From: Micrococcales bacterium
GTDB taxonomy: Bacteria > Actinomycetota > Actinomycetes > Actinomycetales > Dermatophilaceae
Assembly: GCA_021287075.1 (NCBI GenBank)
Contig: JAJTBD010000006.1
Span: 89,025 to 153,024, forward strand
DNA: 64,000 nt
Direction of reading: 5' to 3'
The notes beneath the pieces were generated by a model. The model was not told the DNA's origin. It ran no database searches and was given only the letters and a program-made list of their open reading frames with translations. Below are positions 26,901 to 35,065 of this stretch, piece after piece. The position numbers were made by a program, and so were the translations under genes. How positions within the stretch are numbered: the first letter of the stretch is position 1; each line of letters starts with the position of its first letter.

Positions 26901-27947
26901 GTTCCGTTGGGGGAGTGGGAGATCGAGCGAGTCCCCGATCACCTGCGTCTCACCTTCTCCGTGGAGGACGCCCGCGGCAGGGTCCTCGCCCAGGGCAAGG
27001 ACCTCGGCGCACTCCAGGAGCGCCTGGCCGGGACCGTCCGCACGAGGATGGCCAAGGCCGGGGCGAGCATCGAGCGCACGGGGATGACGACCTGGGACGT
27101 CGGCACGATCCCGGAGACCTTCGAGACCAGCCAGGGCGGGCACAGCATCCAGGGCTTCCCCGCGCTGGTCGACGAGGGCTCGTCGGTCGCGCTCCGGGTG
27201 CTGCCCCACGCCGACGAGGCGGCTGCCAGCACCCGGCTCGGGGTGCGCCGGCTGCTGCTGCTCGGCACCAGTGCCCCGTGGAAGCGCGTGCTGGCCCGGC
27301 TCAGCAACGCCCAGAAGCTCGCCCTCGGCAGCAACCCGCACGGCTCCGTCCCAGCGCTGCTCGAGGACTGCCTCGCCTGTGCCGTCGACGCGATCGTCGC
27401 CGAACGGGCCGGCGAGTCGGTCATCCGTGACGAGGCGGCCTTCGAGGAGGCGCTGGCCGCCGTCCGCGCCCATGTCGTCGCCCGCGTCCTCCAGGTCGTC
27501 GAGGCGGTCGAGCCCGTCCTCGCCGAGGCCAACCGCGTCCGCGCCGAGCTCGACCGGCAGTCCGCACCGGTCATGGCGGGCACGGTGGCCGACGTCCGGG
27601 CGCAGCTGGCCTCACTGGTCTATCCGGGCTTCGTGGCCGACACCGGGCTGGCCCGCCTCCCGCATCTCCTGCGCTACCTGCGGGCGATGACCGTCCGGCT
27701 CGAGCGGGCCGCCGAGAGCCCCAGCCGCGACCGCCAGCTCCAGGAGCCGGTCGACCGGGTCGAGGGGGCGTATGCCGACCTGCTCGACTCCCTGCCGCCG
27801 GGCCGCCGCCGCTCGGCGCCCGTCCGCGAGATCGGCTGGCAGGTCGAGGAACTGCGCGTGTCGGTATTCGCCCAGCGGCTCGGCACGGCCGCCCCTGTGT
27901 CGGAGAAGCGCATCGCCAAGGCCATCGCGGCCCAGCGCCCCGACTAG
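23946..27947 (+). CDS. hrpA: HrpA-type DEAH-box ATP-dependent RNA helicase
   Basis: 1333 residues, the usual size for HrpA. Walker A GETGSGKTTQ is near 72-81, DEAH near 169-172, SATID near 202-206 and motif VI QRAGRCGR near 377-384. HA2/OB-fold regions follow, then the long C-terminal DUF3418 extension specific to HrpA. It unwinds RNA in the cytoplasm and takes part in mRNA processing or ribosome rescue in other bacteria. A Gly/Pro- then Arg/His-rich low-complexity insert of about 48 residues (near 464-511) interrupts the region before LTPTGRTLARLP. The ATG at 23946 opens with a short Arg-rich tail. It stands alone with no terminator. Confidence 0.94.
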   Translation: MSERPDRPQREGRGPDRRGRGCGRRPERPAAPRMRREPYAGSLNYPETLPVVGAKDDIAAAIRDHQVVIVAGETGSGKTTQLPKICLELGRGTSGQIGHTQPRRIAARSVAERIAEELDVELGAEVGYQVRFTDSSGEATRVKVMTDGILLNEMQHDRELRRYDTLIIDEAHERSLNIDFILGYLRQLLPRRPDLKVIITSATIDPQRFAAHFAAADGSPAPILEVSGRTYPVELRYRPLVDPDSTEEDRDQVTGICDAVLELWTEPDPGGSRDILVFLSGEREIRDAADALTGMGLPDTEILPLYARLSAAEQHRVFSRHRGRRVVLATNVAETSLTVPGIRYVIDTGTARISRYSQRLKVQRLPIEPISQASANQRAGRCGRVAEGICIRLYSEEDYEGRPEFTDPEVQRTSLASVILQMTALGLGDIQRFPFVDEPDPRQIADGVRLLEELQAFAADEQPATPGAGTGGVGGPGADPVSGPGPGSTGREAHRRGHGRGRGRRPGRRLTPTGRTLARLPLDPRLGRMLIEADRHGCTREVLVIVAALSMQDPRERPQDKQAQADQAHARFKDEHSDFATLLTLWSYLRRQQKALSGSAFRRMCKAEFLHYLRVREWQDLHSQLRAACRSNGIDPDRGTVHGDAEPDWDRIHQSLLAGLLSHVGLRDERTRDYLGARGARFAIQPGSVLSRRQPDYVMAAELVETSRLWARTNARISPEWAERAGAHVVKRSYSEPRWSRSQGAALATERVTLFGVPLVADRRVQYGRIDPETSRQLFIQHALVEGDWETRHEFFAANRALLERLSELESRARRRDLVVGDDVLVDFYDARIPPDVVSARHFDTWWKKAHRERPGLLTFTEDLLTRDEAEGVSASDYPHEWVQQGITLPVTYQFEPGTAADGATVHIPLAVLNQITDAGFDWQVPGLRGDLAVALLRSLPKTTRRHFVPTPDHAYAALAEAHPGDDRRLTEELSRVLHAQTGVRVPLGEWEIERVPDHLRLTFSVEDARGRVLAQGKDLGALQERLAGTVRTRMAKAGASIERTGMTTWDVGTIPETFETSQGGHSIQGFPALVDEGSSVALRVLPHADEAAASTRLGVRRLLLLGTSAPWKRVLARLSNAQKLALGSNPHGSVPALLEDCLACAVDAIVAERAGESVIRDEAAFEEALAAVRAHVVARVLQVVEAVEPVLAEANRVRAELDRQSAPVMAGTVADVRAQLASLVYPGFVADTGLARLPHLLRYLRAMTVRLERAAESPSRDRQLQEPVDRVEGAYADLLDSLPPGRRRSAPVREIGWQVEELRVSVFAQRLGTAAPVSEKRIAKAIAAQRPD

Positions 27948-28094
27948 GCGCCACCCGTCAGCCCATCCCCGCCCGGGCCACAGGCGCCACACAGGCCGGC
28001 GGGGAATCCTCAGGGGGTGTGAGGGTGTTGACCCCTCGAGTCCCACTACCGCGCACACCTGCGCCAGCCGCAGGTCGACCCAGAGGTAACCATC

Positions 28095-29018
28095 GTGCAG
28101 AACGCTTCCGAGCTCTACCGCTTCGAGACCGACACCGACCTCGCCGCGCTGCGGCCGGGTGTGCTCATCGTCGCGCTCGAGGGCTTCATCGATGCCGGTC
28201 GCACCCAGAGCCTGCTCGCCGAGCACCTCCTCGCCGACGGCAAGGCCCACGTCGTGGCCAGCTTCGACGTCGACCAGCTCCTGGACTACCGCGGCCGCCG
28301 TCCGGTGATGACCTTCGACAGCAACCGCTGGGCCTCCTATGCCGACCCCAGCCTGCTGCTCTACCGGCTCCAGGACCGCGACGGCCAGGCCTACTACCTG
28401 CTCACCGGCGCCGAGCCCGACTACCAGTGGGAGCGGGTCGTCGAGGCGATCACCCAGCTGATCGACGTGCTGCGGGTCAACCTCACGGTAACGGCGCACG
28501 GCATACCGATGGCCGTCCCGCACACCCGCCCCGTGGGGATCACGCGCTATGCGACCGACCCCCGGCTGCTGTCGGAGGGCCAGGAGCCGGTGTTCGGGCG
28601 GGTCCAGGTCCCCGGCGGGCTGATGAACCTGCTGCACCTGCGTCTGGGCGAGTCGGGCCGCCACGCCGTCGGCTTCGCCGTCCACGTGCCGCACTACCTT
28701 GCGCAGGGCGACTTCCCCGACGGCTCCATCGCCGCGCTCAACGCGATCGTCGACCACACCGGGCTCAACCTCCCCAATGACTCCCTGGTCTCGGCCGCGG
28801 CGCTCAGCCGGGGCGAGGTGACGCGCGAGATCGAGGGCAACGACGAGGCCGCCCAGGTCGTCTCGGCGCTGGAGCACCAGTACGACGCCTTCGTCGAGGG
28901 CAGCCGCCGTCCGTCGCTGCTCTCGGGGGAGAGCGAGCAGGTCCCTTCGGGCGAGGAGATCGCGGCCGAGTTCGAGGAGTTCCTCAAGGGCCTCGACGAG
29001 GAGCCCGAGGACTCCTAG
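28095..29018 (+). CDS. PAC2-family protein (proteasome-assembly-chaperone fold)
   Basis: 307 residues. The N-terminal two thirds have the PAC2 pattern (GVLIVALEGFIDAGRTQSLL at 22-41, then VVASFDVDQLLDYRGRRP). The last 90 residues are acidic and helical, with many Glu, ending in EFEEFLKGLDEEPEDS. Family members occur throughout actinobacteria that also have proteasome or Pup genes, but their role is not established. The start is GTG with GAGGTAACC upstream. Its TAG stop shares the palindrome CTAG with the stop of the convergent DUF1206 gene. Confidence 0.85.
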   Translation: MQNASELYRFETDTDLAALRPGVLIVALEGFIDAGRTQSLLAEHLLADGKAHVVASFDVDQLLDYRGRRPVMTFDSNRWASYADPSLLLYRLQDRDGQAYYLLTGAEPDYQWERVVEAITQLIDVLRVNLTVTAHGIPMAVPHTRPVGITRYATDPRLLSEGQEPVFGRVQVPGGLMNLLHLRLGESGRHAVGFAVHVPHYLAQGDFPDGSIAALNAIVDHTGLNLPNDSLVSAAALSRGEVTREIEGNDEAAQVVSALEHQYDAFVEGSRRPSLLSGESEQVPSGEEIAAEFEEFLKGLDEEPEDS

Positions 29019-29800
29019 AGCCTGGCCAGCCGCGCCCGGAAGGCGGAGTAGACCGCGTAGGCGACGAACCCGAGCGCCACGAGCGTGAGCAGGACCCGGC
29101 CGAAGGGCTGTTCGAGCAGCGTGCGCAGGGCGCTGTCGAGCCCACCTGCCTCGGCAGCATTGGAGCGCATGGCGGCCCGCACGAAGAGCAGGCCGAGCAC
29201 GCCGAGGGCGACGCCCTTGGCGGCATACCCGATGACGCCGGCCCACTCCGCGGCCTTGCCGGGGTGGCCGCGCAGGTCATCCAGGAAGCCCCGTCGCAGG
29301 CCCTTGACGATGTGGTAGCCGCCGACGCCGAGCACGGCCAGCCCGAGGACGCCGACCAGCAGCCGCCCCATCGGCGCGGCCATCAGCCCGGCGGTGGCAT
29401 CGGTCGTCTGGCCCTTGCTGCTGGTGCTGCCCCCGGACGCGAAAACCGCTGCGGGCCAGGCGATCGCGAGATAGACGATCCCCTTGCCGGCGTCCTTCAG
29501 GCGCTCGGCGCCCTCGTCGCCGGATCCGGCGGCCGCCCGTGTCAGGCTCAGCAGCCCCAGCGCCACGAGGCCGATGACCGCCACCCAGAGCAGCGCCTTG
29601 CCGAGCGGCGTCGAGGCGAGGGCGCCCATGGCGCCGGACTGGTCGGCGGAGCGGCCGCCGCCACCCCAGGCGAGCTGGAGGGCGATCCACCCGATCAGCA
29701 GGTGCAGCAGGCCGCTGGCGGCAAAGCCCACCCTCGCGGCGGTCTCCATCGCCGGGTGGTCGCCCACCTTCCTGGCTGCCTGTGCGGACGTCGGGGTCAT
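29015..29800 (-). CDS. DUF1206-family membrane protein
   Basis: 261 residues with six hydrophobic segments in three repeated pairs: about 21-44, 65-84, 104-121, 147-165, 188-208 and 230-252. Each pair begins with a related ARVGFAASGLLHLLIGW / KGIVYLAIAW / YAAKGVALGVLGL motif, the hallmark of DUF1206. The function is unknown. The gene lies between a convergent PAC2 gene and the upstream polymerase gene on the same strand, with a 66-base gap to the latter. Confidence 0.85.
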   Translation of the reverse strand: MTPTSAQAARKVGDHPAMETAARVGFAASGLLHLLIGWIALQLAWGGGGRSADQSGAMGALASTPLGKALLWVAVIGLVALGLLSLTRAAAGSGDEGAERLKDAGKGIVYLAIAWPAAVFASGGSTSSKGQTTDATAGLMAAPMGRLLVGVLGLAVLGVGGYHIVKGLRRGFLDDLRGHPGKAAEWAGVIGYAAKGVALGVLGLLFVRAAMRSNAAEAGGLDSALRTLLEQPFGRVLLTLVALGFVAYAVYSAFRARLARL

Positions 29801-29866
29801 GCGGCGACTATAGGCAACGGCGGTCTCTGGTGGGTCCCTGACCAGCAGGTATGCCGTGAGCGGCCC

Positions 29867-31588
29867 TCAGCCCTTGGCCTCCGACCAGCGGTGGATCACC
29901 GAGGTGTCGGCGACGAAGCGCACGGCGTCGGTGCCGCTCCAGCGACGGGCGCTGTCGACTAGGGCCTGCTCCACGCGGGCCGCGACCTCCTCCGCTGCGC
30001 CCTCCGGCACGTGGACCAGCAGCTCGTCGTGCAGGCACAGCACGATCTGGGCGCCGAGGTCGGCGGTGGTCGCCCGCACCGTCGCTGCCCACGCCTTGAA
30101 GAGCTCCGCCGCGGCTCCCTGGATGACGGCGTTGCGCGCGAACCTGCCTCTGGCAGAGTCGATCCGGCCACGGTCGCTCAGGTCGACCCCGGGCGGCAGG
30201 GCGGCGTCGAGGCGGATGAGCCGCCCACCGAAGGTGCGCACCGGGCGCCCGGCCAGCCCCGCGGCATACGCCCGGTCGAGGAAGCCCATCGCGACCGGAT
30301 AGGCGCGCTCGAGCCGGCGCAGGGCCTCCCCGGCGGCGCCGCTGCGCTGGCCATACATCGCCGCGAGGACGGCGATCTTGGCGGTCGGTCGCTCGACGCC
30401 GAGCTGACCGGCGACAGGGAGATAGAGGTCGTCGGCCCGAGTGGCAGCGGCGAACTCGGCATCGGCGGAGACCACCGCCAGCACACGCGGCTCGATCTGC
30501 CCGAGGTCGGCGCGCACGAAGGCGTGGCCCGGAGCGGCGGCCACAGCCGGGCGCAGGGGAGCGGGAAGGTTGTGCAGGCCGTTCTGGGCGGTCATCCGGC
30601 CGGCCGCCCCGTCGCACGCGGACCAGGCGCCCCGGAGGCGGTCGTCGGCGCCGACGTGCCGGTCGAGCCAGTGGTAGCCATAGGTCGTCGCGATGCGCTC
30701 GTCCCGTCGCCAGTCCAGCAGCGCGGCGACGAGGGGATGGGTCGCGCGATAGGGCTCGAGCACCCACTTGCGGGTGTTGGGCACGTGGACGCCGGCGCTC
30801 GCGAGGAGCTCGCGCACATGGGCGGGGTTGCGCAGGTCGGTGTCCTCATGGCCGGGGGCGTGCCGCAGCACCCGCTGGTCGCGGACCCGGCGGATCTCGC
30901 GCTCGTCGGCGTCGCTCTCCGGTCGCGGCCCGGCCGCCTCGGCGATCAGGTCGGTGGCCGCCGCGCGGTCGATCGGCAGGCCGTCGCGCTCGAGCTCCAG
31001 GCACAGCAGCGATGCCGCCGACTCGCTTGTGGCACAGGAGATCCCACGCGGTGACACCTGCTGGAGGCGGCCCGTCTGGGCGAGCTGACAGCCCAGGGCG
31101 GCCTGGGCGTATGCCGCGAGGTGGCCATCACCGCCGAGCCATTCGTCGGTGTCGGCGTCGGGTCGCAGATAGCCGGCGGGCGTCGTCACGTCGTCGGGGC
31201 CAGGCTGGTCGCCGGTCGTGGCGACGAGGTCGAAGAGGTCGCCGCTCGGCGCCTGGGGGAGGCCGGAGCGGGGGAGGCCGTGCGCGGCGGCCCAGACCAG
31301 CTGTGGGGTGGCCTCCCAGCCGCCGACGAGGAGCCGGTGCGCCTCGGCGAGATCCCACACGCGGCGCAGCGCGAGGCCCGCGCGGACGGCCGGCCAGAGC
31401 GCGGCCGCCGCGGACCAGCACACCCACCGTGGCGCGTCCTCGGACTCCAGCCGCGCCATCAGGGCAAGGCCCTCCTCGAGCGGCAGGACGCGACTGTCGT
31501 CGGCGGCGGGGGCATGGCCCGACCGGGCGGGGACAAGCGCGATCCGGTTGCCGGAGAGGGCAACCGCGCAGACGTCGGGCGCGCTCAC
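29867..31588 (-). CDS. accessory PolA-like bifunctional 3'-5' exonuclease/DNA polymerase
   Basis: 573 residues of family A DNA polymerase without a 5'-3' exonuclease domain; the N-terminal 260 residues correspond to a shortened 3'-5' exonuclease-like region. Motif A is RADLGQIEPRVLA near 356, where canonical PolA has DYSQIELR. The O-helix keeps Arg, Lys and Tyr-Gly (RPTAKIAVLAAMYG). RNAVIQGAAAEL follows, and motif C LCLHDELLVHVPEG near 517 has the catalytic HDE. Polymerase residues look intact; exonuclease acidic residues are not clear. Such second PolA proteins are typical of actinobacteria, with a presumed repair role. The GTG at 31588 starts 4 bases after the stop of the membrane-protein gene. 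Confidence 0.85.
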   Translation of the reverse strand: MSAPDVCAVALSGNRIALVPARSGHAPAADDSRVLPLEEGLALMARLESEDAPRWVCWSAAAALWPAVRAGLALRRVWDLAEAHRLLVGGWEATPQLVWAAAHGLPRSGLPQAPSGDLFDLVATTGDQPGPDDVTTPAGYLRPDADTDEWLGGDGHLAAYAQAALGCQLAQTGRLQQVSPRGISCATSESAASLLCLELERDGLPIDRAAATDLIAEAAGPRPESDADEREIRRVRDQRVLRHAPGHEDTDLRNPAHVRELLASAGVHVPNTRKWVLEPYRATHPLVAALLDWRRDERIATTYGYHWLDRHVGADDRLRGAWSACDGAAGRMTAQNGLHNLPAPLRPAVAAAPGHAFVRADLGQIEPRVLAVVSADAEFAAATRADDLYLPVAGQLGVERPTAKIAVLAAMYGQRSGAAGEALRRLERAYPVAMGFLDRAYAAGLAGRPVRTFGGRLIRLDAALPPGVDLSDRGRIDSARGRFARNAVIQGAAAELFKAWAATVRATTADLGAQIVLCLHDELLVHVPEGAAEEVAARVEQALVDSARRWSGTDAVRFVADTSVIHRWSEAKG

Positions 31589-31592
31589 CGGG

Positions 31593-32318
31593 TCACTGCG
31601 GCGGCTGGAGCGGGCGCTCGGCTGCGGGGGTGGCCGGCCGTGCCGGGCCGTGCGCGCCGGTGGCCGGGCCGTGTCCGCTGGTGGCCGGGCCACCGGCCGA
31701 CGCGCCACCGCCGCCCGGGCGGGTGGGGCCCTGGAGGGGGCCGGCCGGAGCGGGGCCGGTCGGATAGGGCCCGGCCGCATAGGGGCCGGCCGAGGCCGCC
31801 CGCAGGCGCGCGGCATACCGCCGGCGCACCATCACCCAGATGGCACTGACCAGCCACGCCAGCCCGAGCACGAGGGCGATGCCTCCCCAGGCCGCGCCCT
31901 CGCCGCCGGCATAGGGACGCCCGGCCAGCAGTCCTGCGGGGTCCTGCGGGCAGGTCAGGGTGTAGTCGCCGGCGGGGGCGCCGTGGCCGGTGGAGGCCAG
32001 CTCGCGGACCGGGCCCGCGTCGAGGGAGACGCGGCGGTCGCGCGCCTCCAGCGGCACGGTGCGTGCCTCAGCGGTGAGGGTGCAGGCAGCGGCGGCGGCG
32101 GGCAGACCGGCCGAGCTCTCGAGCGACTCGGGCTCGGCATAGAGGCTCACGCCCGCGCGGCTGATGGTCACCGGCGTCCCGTCGGTGACCGGGGCCGGGT
32201 CGATGCCGGAGTTGGTGCGCATGACCAGCGCGCTCACGGTCAGGGCGGCCAGCGCCATCCCGAGCAGGGTGAGCGGCAGCAGGTGCCACCAGGCGCTGAA
32301 GCGGGCCCTGTTCGTCAT
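31593..32318 (-). CDS. two-helix membrane protein upstream of the accessory polymerase
   Basis: 241 residues: membrane helix at about 11-33, an extracytoplasmic domain of about 110 residues with two cysteines (AACTLTA and LTCPQDP), a second helix at about 142-163, then a cytoplasmic tail of Gly/Pro/Ala repeats. No known domain recognised. Translation is likely coupled to the polymerase gene that starts 4 bases later, which is a curious pairing. It diverges from the EcsC gene; the 110-base gap holds no clear operator. Confidence 0.72.
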   Translation of the reverse strand: MTNRARFSAWWHLLPLTLLGMALAALTVSALVMRTNSGIDPAPVTDGTPVTISRAGVSLYAEPESLESSAGLPAAAAACTLTAEARTVPLEARDRRVSLDAGPVRELASTGHGAPAGDYTLTCPQDPAGLLAGRPYAGGEGAAWGGIALVLGLAWLVSAIWVMVRRRYAARLRAASAGPYAAGPYPTGPAPAGPLQGPTRPGGGGASAGGPATSGHGPATGAHGPARPATPAAERPLQPPQ

Positions 32319-32428
32319 GCGGCAAGACTAGATGGGGTGGTGTCCGCCCCACACGGCCGCCGCAGGGCACCTGACGTGGCAGGATGAACGACAGCCACAG
32401 ACATCCACCACACCAGTGAGGACACCCC

Positions 32429-33196
32429 GTGGGAATTCTGGACATCGTCAAGGGCATGGGCGGCGGCGACAAGGCCGCCGCGCCCGTGCCGCACAAGTCC
32501 GCGCTCGAGCAGGCCCGAGAGGCCAAGGACGAGGGCTTCATCGGCAACACCGCGACCAACCTCGTCGAGAACCTCCTCGAGGTCGGCATCGACGGCAAGG
32601 GCCCCTTCGACTCGGCCGCCAAGGTCGCCGCCGACGCCCTCAAGGACAAGAAGGGCAATGTCGAGGAGGCCGTCGACAAGATCGTCTTCGACCACCTCAA
32701 GGTCGCCGCTGCGGGCGGCTTCGTCACCAGCGTCGGTGGCTTCATCACGCTGCCGGTCGCGATGCCGGCCAATGTCGCGGGCTTCTACATCATCGCCACC
32801 CGCATGGTCGCCGCCGTCGCCAAGCTGCGCGGCTATGACCTCAAGCAGCAGGAGATCCGCACCGCGATCCTCCTCTCGCTCGTGGGCGCCGACGCCAAGG
32901 ACCTGCTCGCCAAGGCCGGCATGGTCACCCCCGCGGGCCGCCTGTCCAACCTCGCGGCGCAGAAGCTCCCCGGGCCGGCCATGATGATGATCAACAAGGC
33001 CGTGGGCTTCCGGCTGATCTCGACCGCCGGCGCCAAGACGCTGACCCGCTTCGGCCGCGCGATCCCGATCGCGGGCGGTGCCATCGGCGCCGGTCTCGAC
33101 GGCTACCTCACCAAGCGCATCGCCGACCACGCCCGCGCCGAGTTCCCCACCAACAAGGCCGCCGGTCCGGCGCGTCCCAACTCGCTGTCGATCTGA
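32429..33196 (+). CDS. EcsC-family protein
   Basis: 255 residues. The centre and C-terminus follow the EcsC pattern: VDKIVFDHLKVAAAGGFVTSVGGFITLPVAMPANVAGFYIIATRMVAAVA (about 87-135) is a hydrophobic helical hairpin, followed by KDLLAKAG and a Gly-rich segment AIPIAGGAIGAGLDGYLTKRIA near 211-232. EcsC proteins are membrane-associated and of unknown biochemical role. The GTG start has GTGAGGA upstream. It is followed by a perfect palindrome and then by a DUF1232 gene, also membrane-linked. Confidence 0.83.
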   Translation: MGILDIVKGMGGGDKAAAPVPHKSALEQAREAKDEGFIGNTATNLVENLLEVGIDGKGPFDSAAKVAADALKDKKGNVEEAVDKIVFDHLKVAAAGGFVTSVGGFITLPVAMPANVAGFYIIATRMVAAVAKLRGYDLKQQEIRTAILLSLVGADAKDLLAKAGMVTPAGRLSNLAAQKLPGPAMMMINKAVGFRLISTAGAKTLTRFGRAIPIAGGAIGAGLDGYLTKRIADHARAEFPTNKAAGPARPNSLSI

Positions 33197-33209
33197 GCCG
33201 ACCGCATCG

Positions 33210-33246
33210 GGTATGCCGCGTGGCCGGGCCGGCCACGCGGCATACC
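33210..33246. terminator. perfect 16-bp palindrome built from two GGTATGCCGCG words
   Basis: GGTATGCCGCGTGGCC (33210-33225) and its exact complement (33231-33246) flank the loop GGGCC, 14 bases after the EcsC stop codon. It lacks a U-tract, so it is an L-shaped terminator at best. Both arms carry the window's over-represented 9-mer. Confidence 0.6.
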
Positions 33247-33344
33247 TCATGCGCGGCGCGGGAATCGCGGCGGCTCGCCAGTCGTTCCTGTCCACGACCG
33301 CCGGACCCGGCGTCACCCTGGCCACAGCAGTTGGAGGAGACCCC

Positions 33345-33797
33345 ATGGCCTCTCGCATCACGATGATCCGGTCGCTGGCGACCGCCTTCCGGACCGCCAC
33401 CCGACCCGGTGCCGCACCGCTGACCGAGCGGGCCGCCTCGGTGCCCCGACTGGTCAAGGCCGCGATGGCAGGGGAGTACCGCGCCACGAGCCTGGGCAAG
33501 CTGGCCCTCATGGGCGGTGCCGCGCTCTATCTCCTCTCCCCGATCGACCTCCTCCCTGAGGGAGCCCTCTTCGCGCTGGGCCTCGCCGACGACACGATGG
33601 TCGCGACCTGGCTGGCCGCGGCGCTGGTCAACGAGACCGAGACCTTCCTGGCGTGGGAGAAGGACCAGAACGTCTGGCGGCCGGGCGGCTCCGCAGGCGG
33701 TCCGCAGGACGCGCGTCCCTCCGCGGCCGCGCACACCACCGTGCCGGGAACGGCGGTGCCCGGAGCGGCCCCCGCCTCGGCCCCGCGCACCCGCTAG
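33345..33797 (+). CDS. DUF1232 (YkvA-like) membrane protein
   Basis: 150 residues. The DUF1232 core is at about 55-95: SLGKLALMGGAALYLLSPIDLLPE contains the typical YLLSPIDLLP signature and a membrane segment, followed by a second hydrophobic stretch. The C-terminal 50 residues are Ala/Pro/Gly-rich. The ATG at 33345 has TTGGAGGAG seven bases upstream, so I rejected longer upstream starts that run through the palindrome. Function unknown. Confidence 0.82.
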   Translation: MASRITMIRSLATAFRTATRPGAAPLTERAASVPRLVKAAMAGEYRATSLGKLALMGGAALYLLSPIDLLPEGALFALGLADDTMVATWLAAALVNETETFLAWEKDQNVWRPGGSAGGPQDARPSAAAHTTVPGTAVPGAAPASAPRTR

Positions 33798-33822
33798 CAC
33801 CGAGCGCAGGCGCACCCCGGCT

Positions 33823-33862
33823 CTGTCCACAGGCAGGGGTGACGCCGACCGGCTGTCCACAG
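33823..33862. promoter_or_regulatory. two CTGTCCACAG sites exactly 30 bp apart
   Basis: CTGTCCACAG at 33823-33832 and again at 33853-33862, both followed by G, lie within 100 bp upstream of the DUF4192 gene. The decamer is itself a CTGT-N2-ACAG dyad and contains a relaxed DnaA box. A third copy lies upstream of nrdR at 7880-7889. The binding protein is unknown. Confidence 0.4.
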
Positions 33863-33913
33863 GAGGGCGGCTCTCCCCAACGGGGGAGGGCCGCCCTCCG
33901 CCACGCTCGGGAC

Positions 33914-35065
33914 ATGGACAAGATCACTCTGCACGGGCCGGGCGACCTCGCCGCGGCGGTGCCCTACCAGCTCGGCTACTACCCCCACGACTCTCTTGTC
34001 GTCGTCGCCCTGAGTGACGGGCGACGGGTCGACTTCACCCAGCGCATCGACCTCCCCGGCCCCGAGCATGTCGACGATGCCGTCGAGGTGCTGCTGGGGC
34101 CCGCCCTGCGGGAGGGAGTGGACACCCTGCTCCTGGCCGCCTTCGAGGAGGAGCCGGGCGACGGGCTGGCGCTGTGCCATGCCCTGGCCGACGCCTGCGA
34201 CGCCCACGGCATCCGCGTGCGCGTAGCGGTGCGCGTCCACGACGGGCGGTGGTGGGGCGTGGACTGCCGCGACGACTGCTGTCCGCCGGAGGGCACTGCC
34301 GTCCCGGATGCCGTCGCGGCCGAGTTCGTGGCCGCAGGCAGGGCGCCGCTCGCCTCGCGCGAGCGGCTGGCCGACCTCGTGGCGCCGGACGGCTCACAGT
34401 CCGAGGTCCTGGCGGCACTGCGGGCACGGGGCCCCTCAGGCAGGTGGGCGGGGGAGGCGTTCGGGCTCGGTCCGGTGGGGGAGCCCGCGCCCGAGACGGC
34501 CGGCGCCGACAGCCTGTGGGCAGGCCTGGTCGACGGCAGCCGGGCACCCGGTGATCTCGGCCCCGACGACGTGGCTGACATGGTGCTCTCGCTCCGCGAC
34601 AAGATGTGGCGCGACGGGCTGATCGCGGTCATCGTGCCGGGGAGCCTGCCGATGGAGGCGGTGGCTCCGGAGATCCGCGAGCGGCTGGCCGCGATCCCGC
34701 CGGCGCACTCCGACCGCACACCTGAGGGCTGGGACGCCCGCGAGGCCCTCACCGGCCGGCTCCTGGCCCTGTGCCGCCGCGTCCCGGACGAGCATGCCGC
34801 CGACCTGCTGTGCGTGACGGCCACGCTCCTGTGGTGGCGCGGCAACGGCGCGCTGGCACGCATCGCCCTCGACCGCGGGCTGGCCGCTGCGCCGGCACAC
34901 CGGCTCAGCCTGCTGACCGCCCAGCTCATCGACCATGGGGTGCGGCCCGGGCGCCCGTGGGAGGACCCAGTCGATGACGTCGGAACGGATGTGCCGTGGG
35001 ACGGCCCAGCCGACGAGGCCGGTCCGGACGTGCCGTGGGAGGGCCCCAGCATGGGCGTGGCGTGA
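33914..35065 (+). CDS. DUF4192-family protein
   Basis: 383 residues, soluble. The N-terminal LHGPGDLAAAVPYQLGYYPHDSLVVVAL is the conserved opening of DUF4192, an actinobacterial family of unknown function. The C-terminus ends in two copies of a DVPWDGP/DVPWEGP motif separated by 14 residues. The last codons (SMGVA, stop) overlap a tandem nucleotide repeat that continues past the gene, so the C-terminus is prone to change by slippage. The ATG at 33914 is the only start that fits the domain opening. It is isolated, between the DUF1232 gene and the metX leader. Confidence 0.82.
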   Translation: MDKITLHGPGDLAAAVPYQLGYYPHDSLVVVALSDGRRVDFTQRIDLPGPEHVDDAVEVLLGPALREGVDTLLLAAFEEEPGDGLALCHALADACDAHGIRVRVAVRVHDGRWWGVDCRDDCCPPEGTAVPDAVAAEFVAAGRAPLASRERLADLVAPDGSQSEVLAALRARGPSGRWAGEAFGLGPVGEPAPETAGADSLWAGLVDGSRAPGDLGPDDVADMVLSLRDKMWRDGLIAVIVPGSLPMEAVAPEIRERLAAIPPAHSDRTPEGWDAREALTGRLLALCRRVPDEHAADLLCVTATLLWWRGNGALARIALDRGLAAAPAHRLSLLTAQLIDHGVRPGRPWEDPVDDVGTDVPWDGPADEAGPDVPWEGPSMGVA

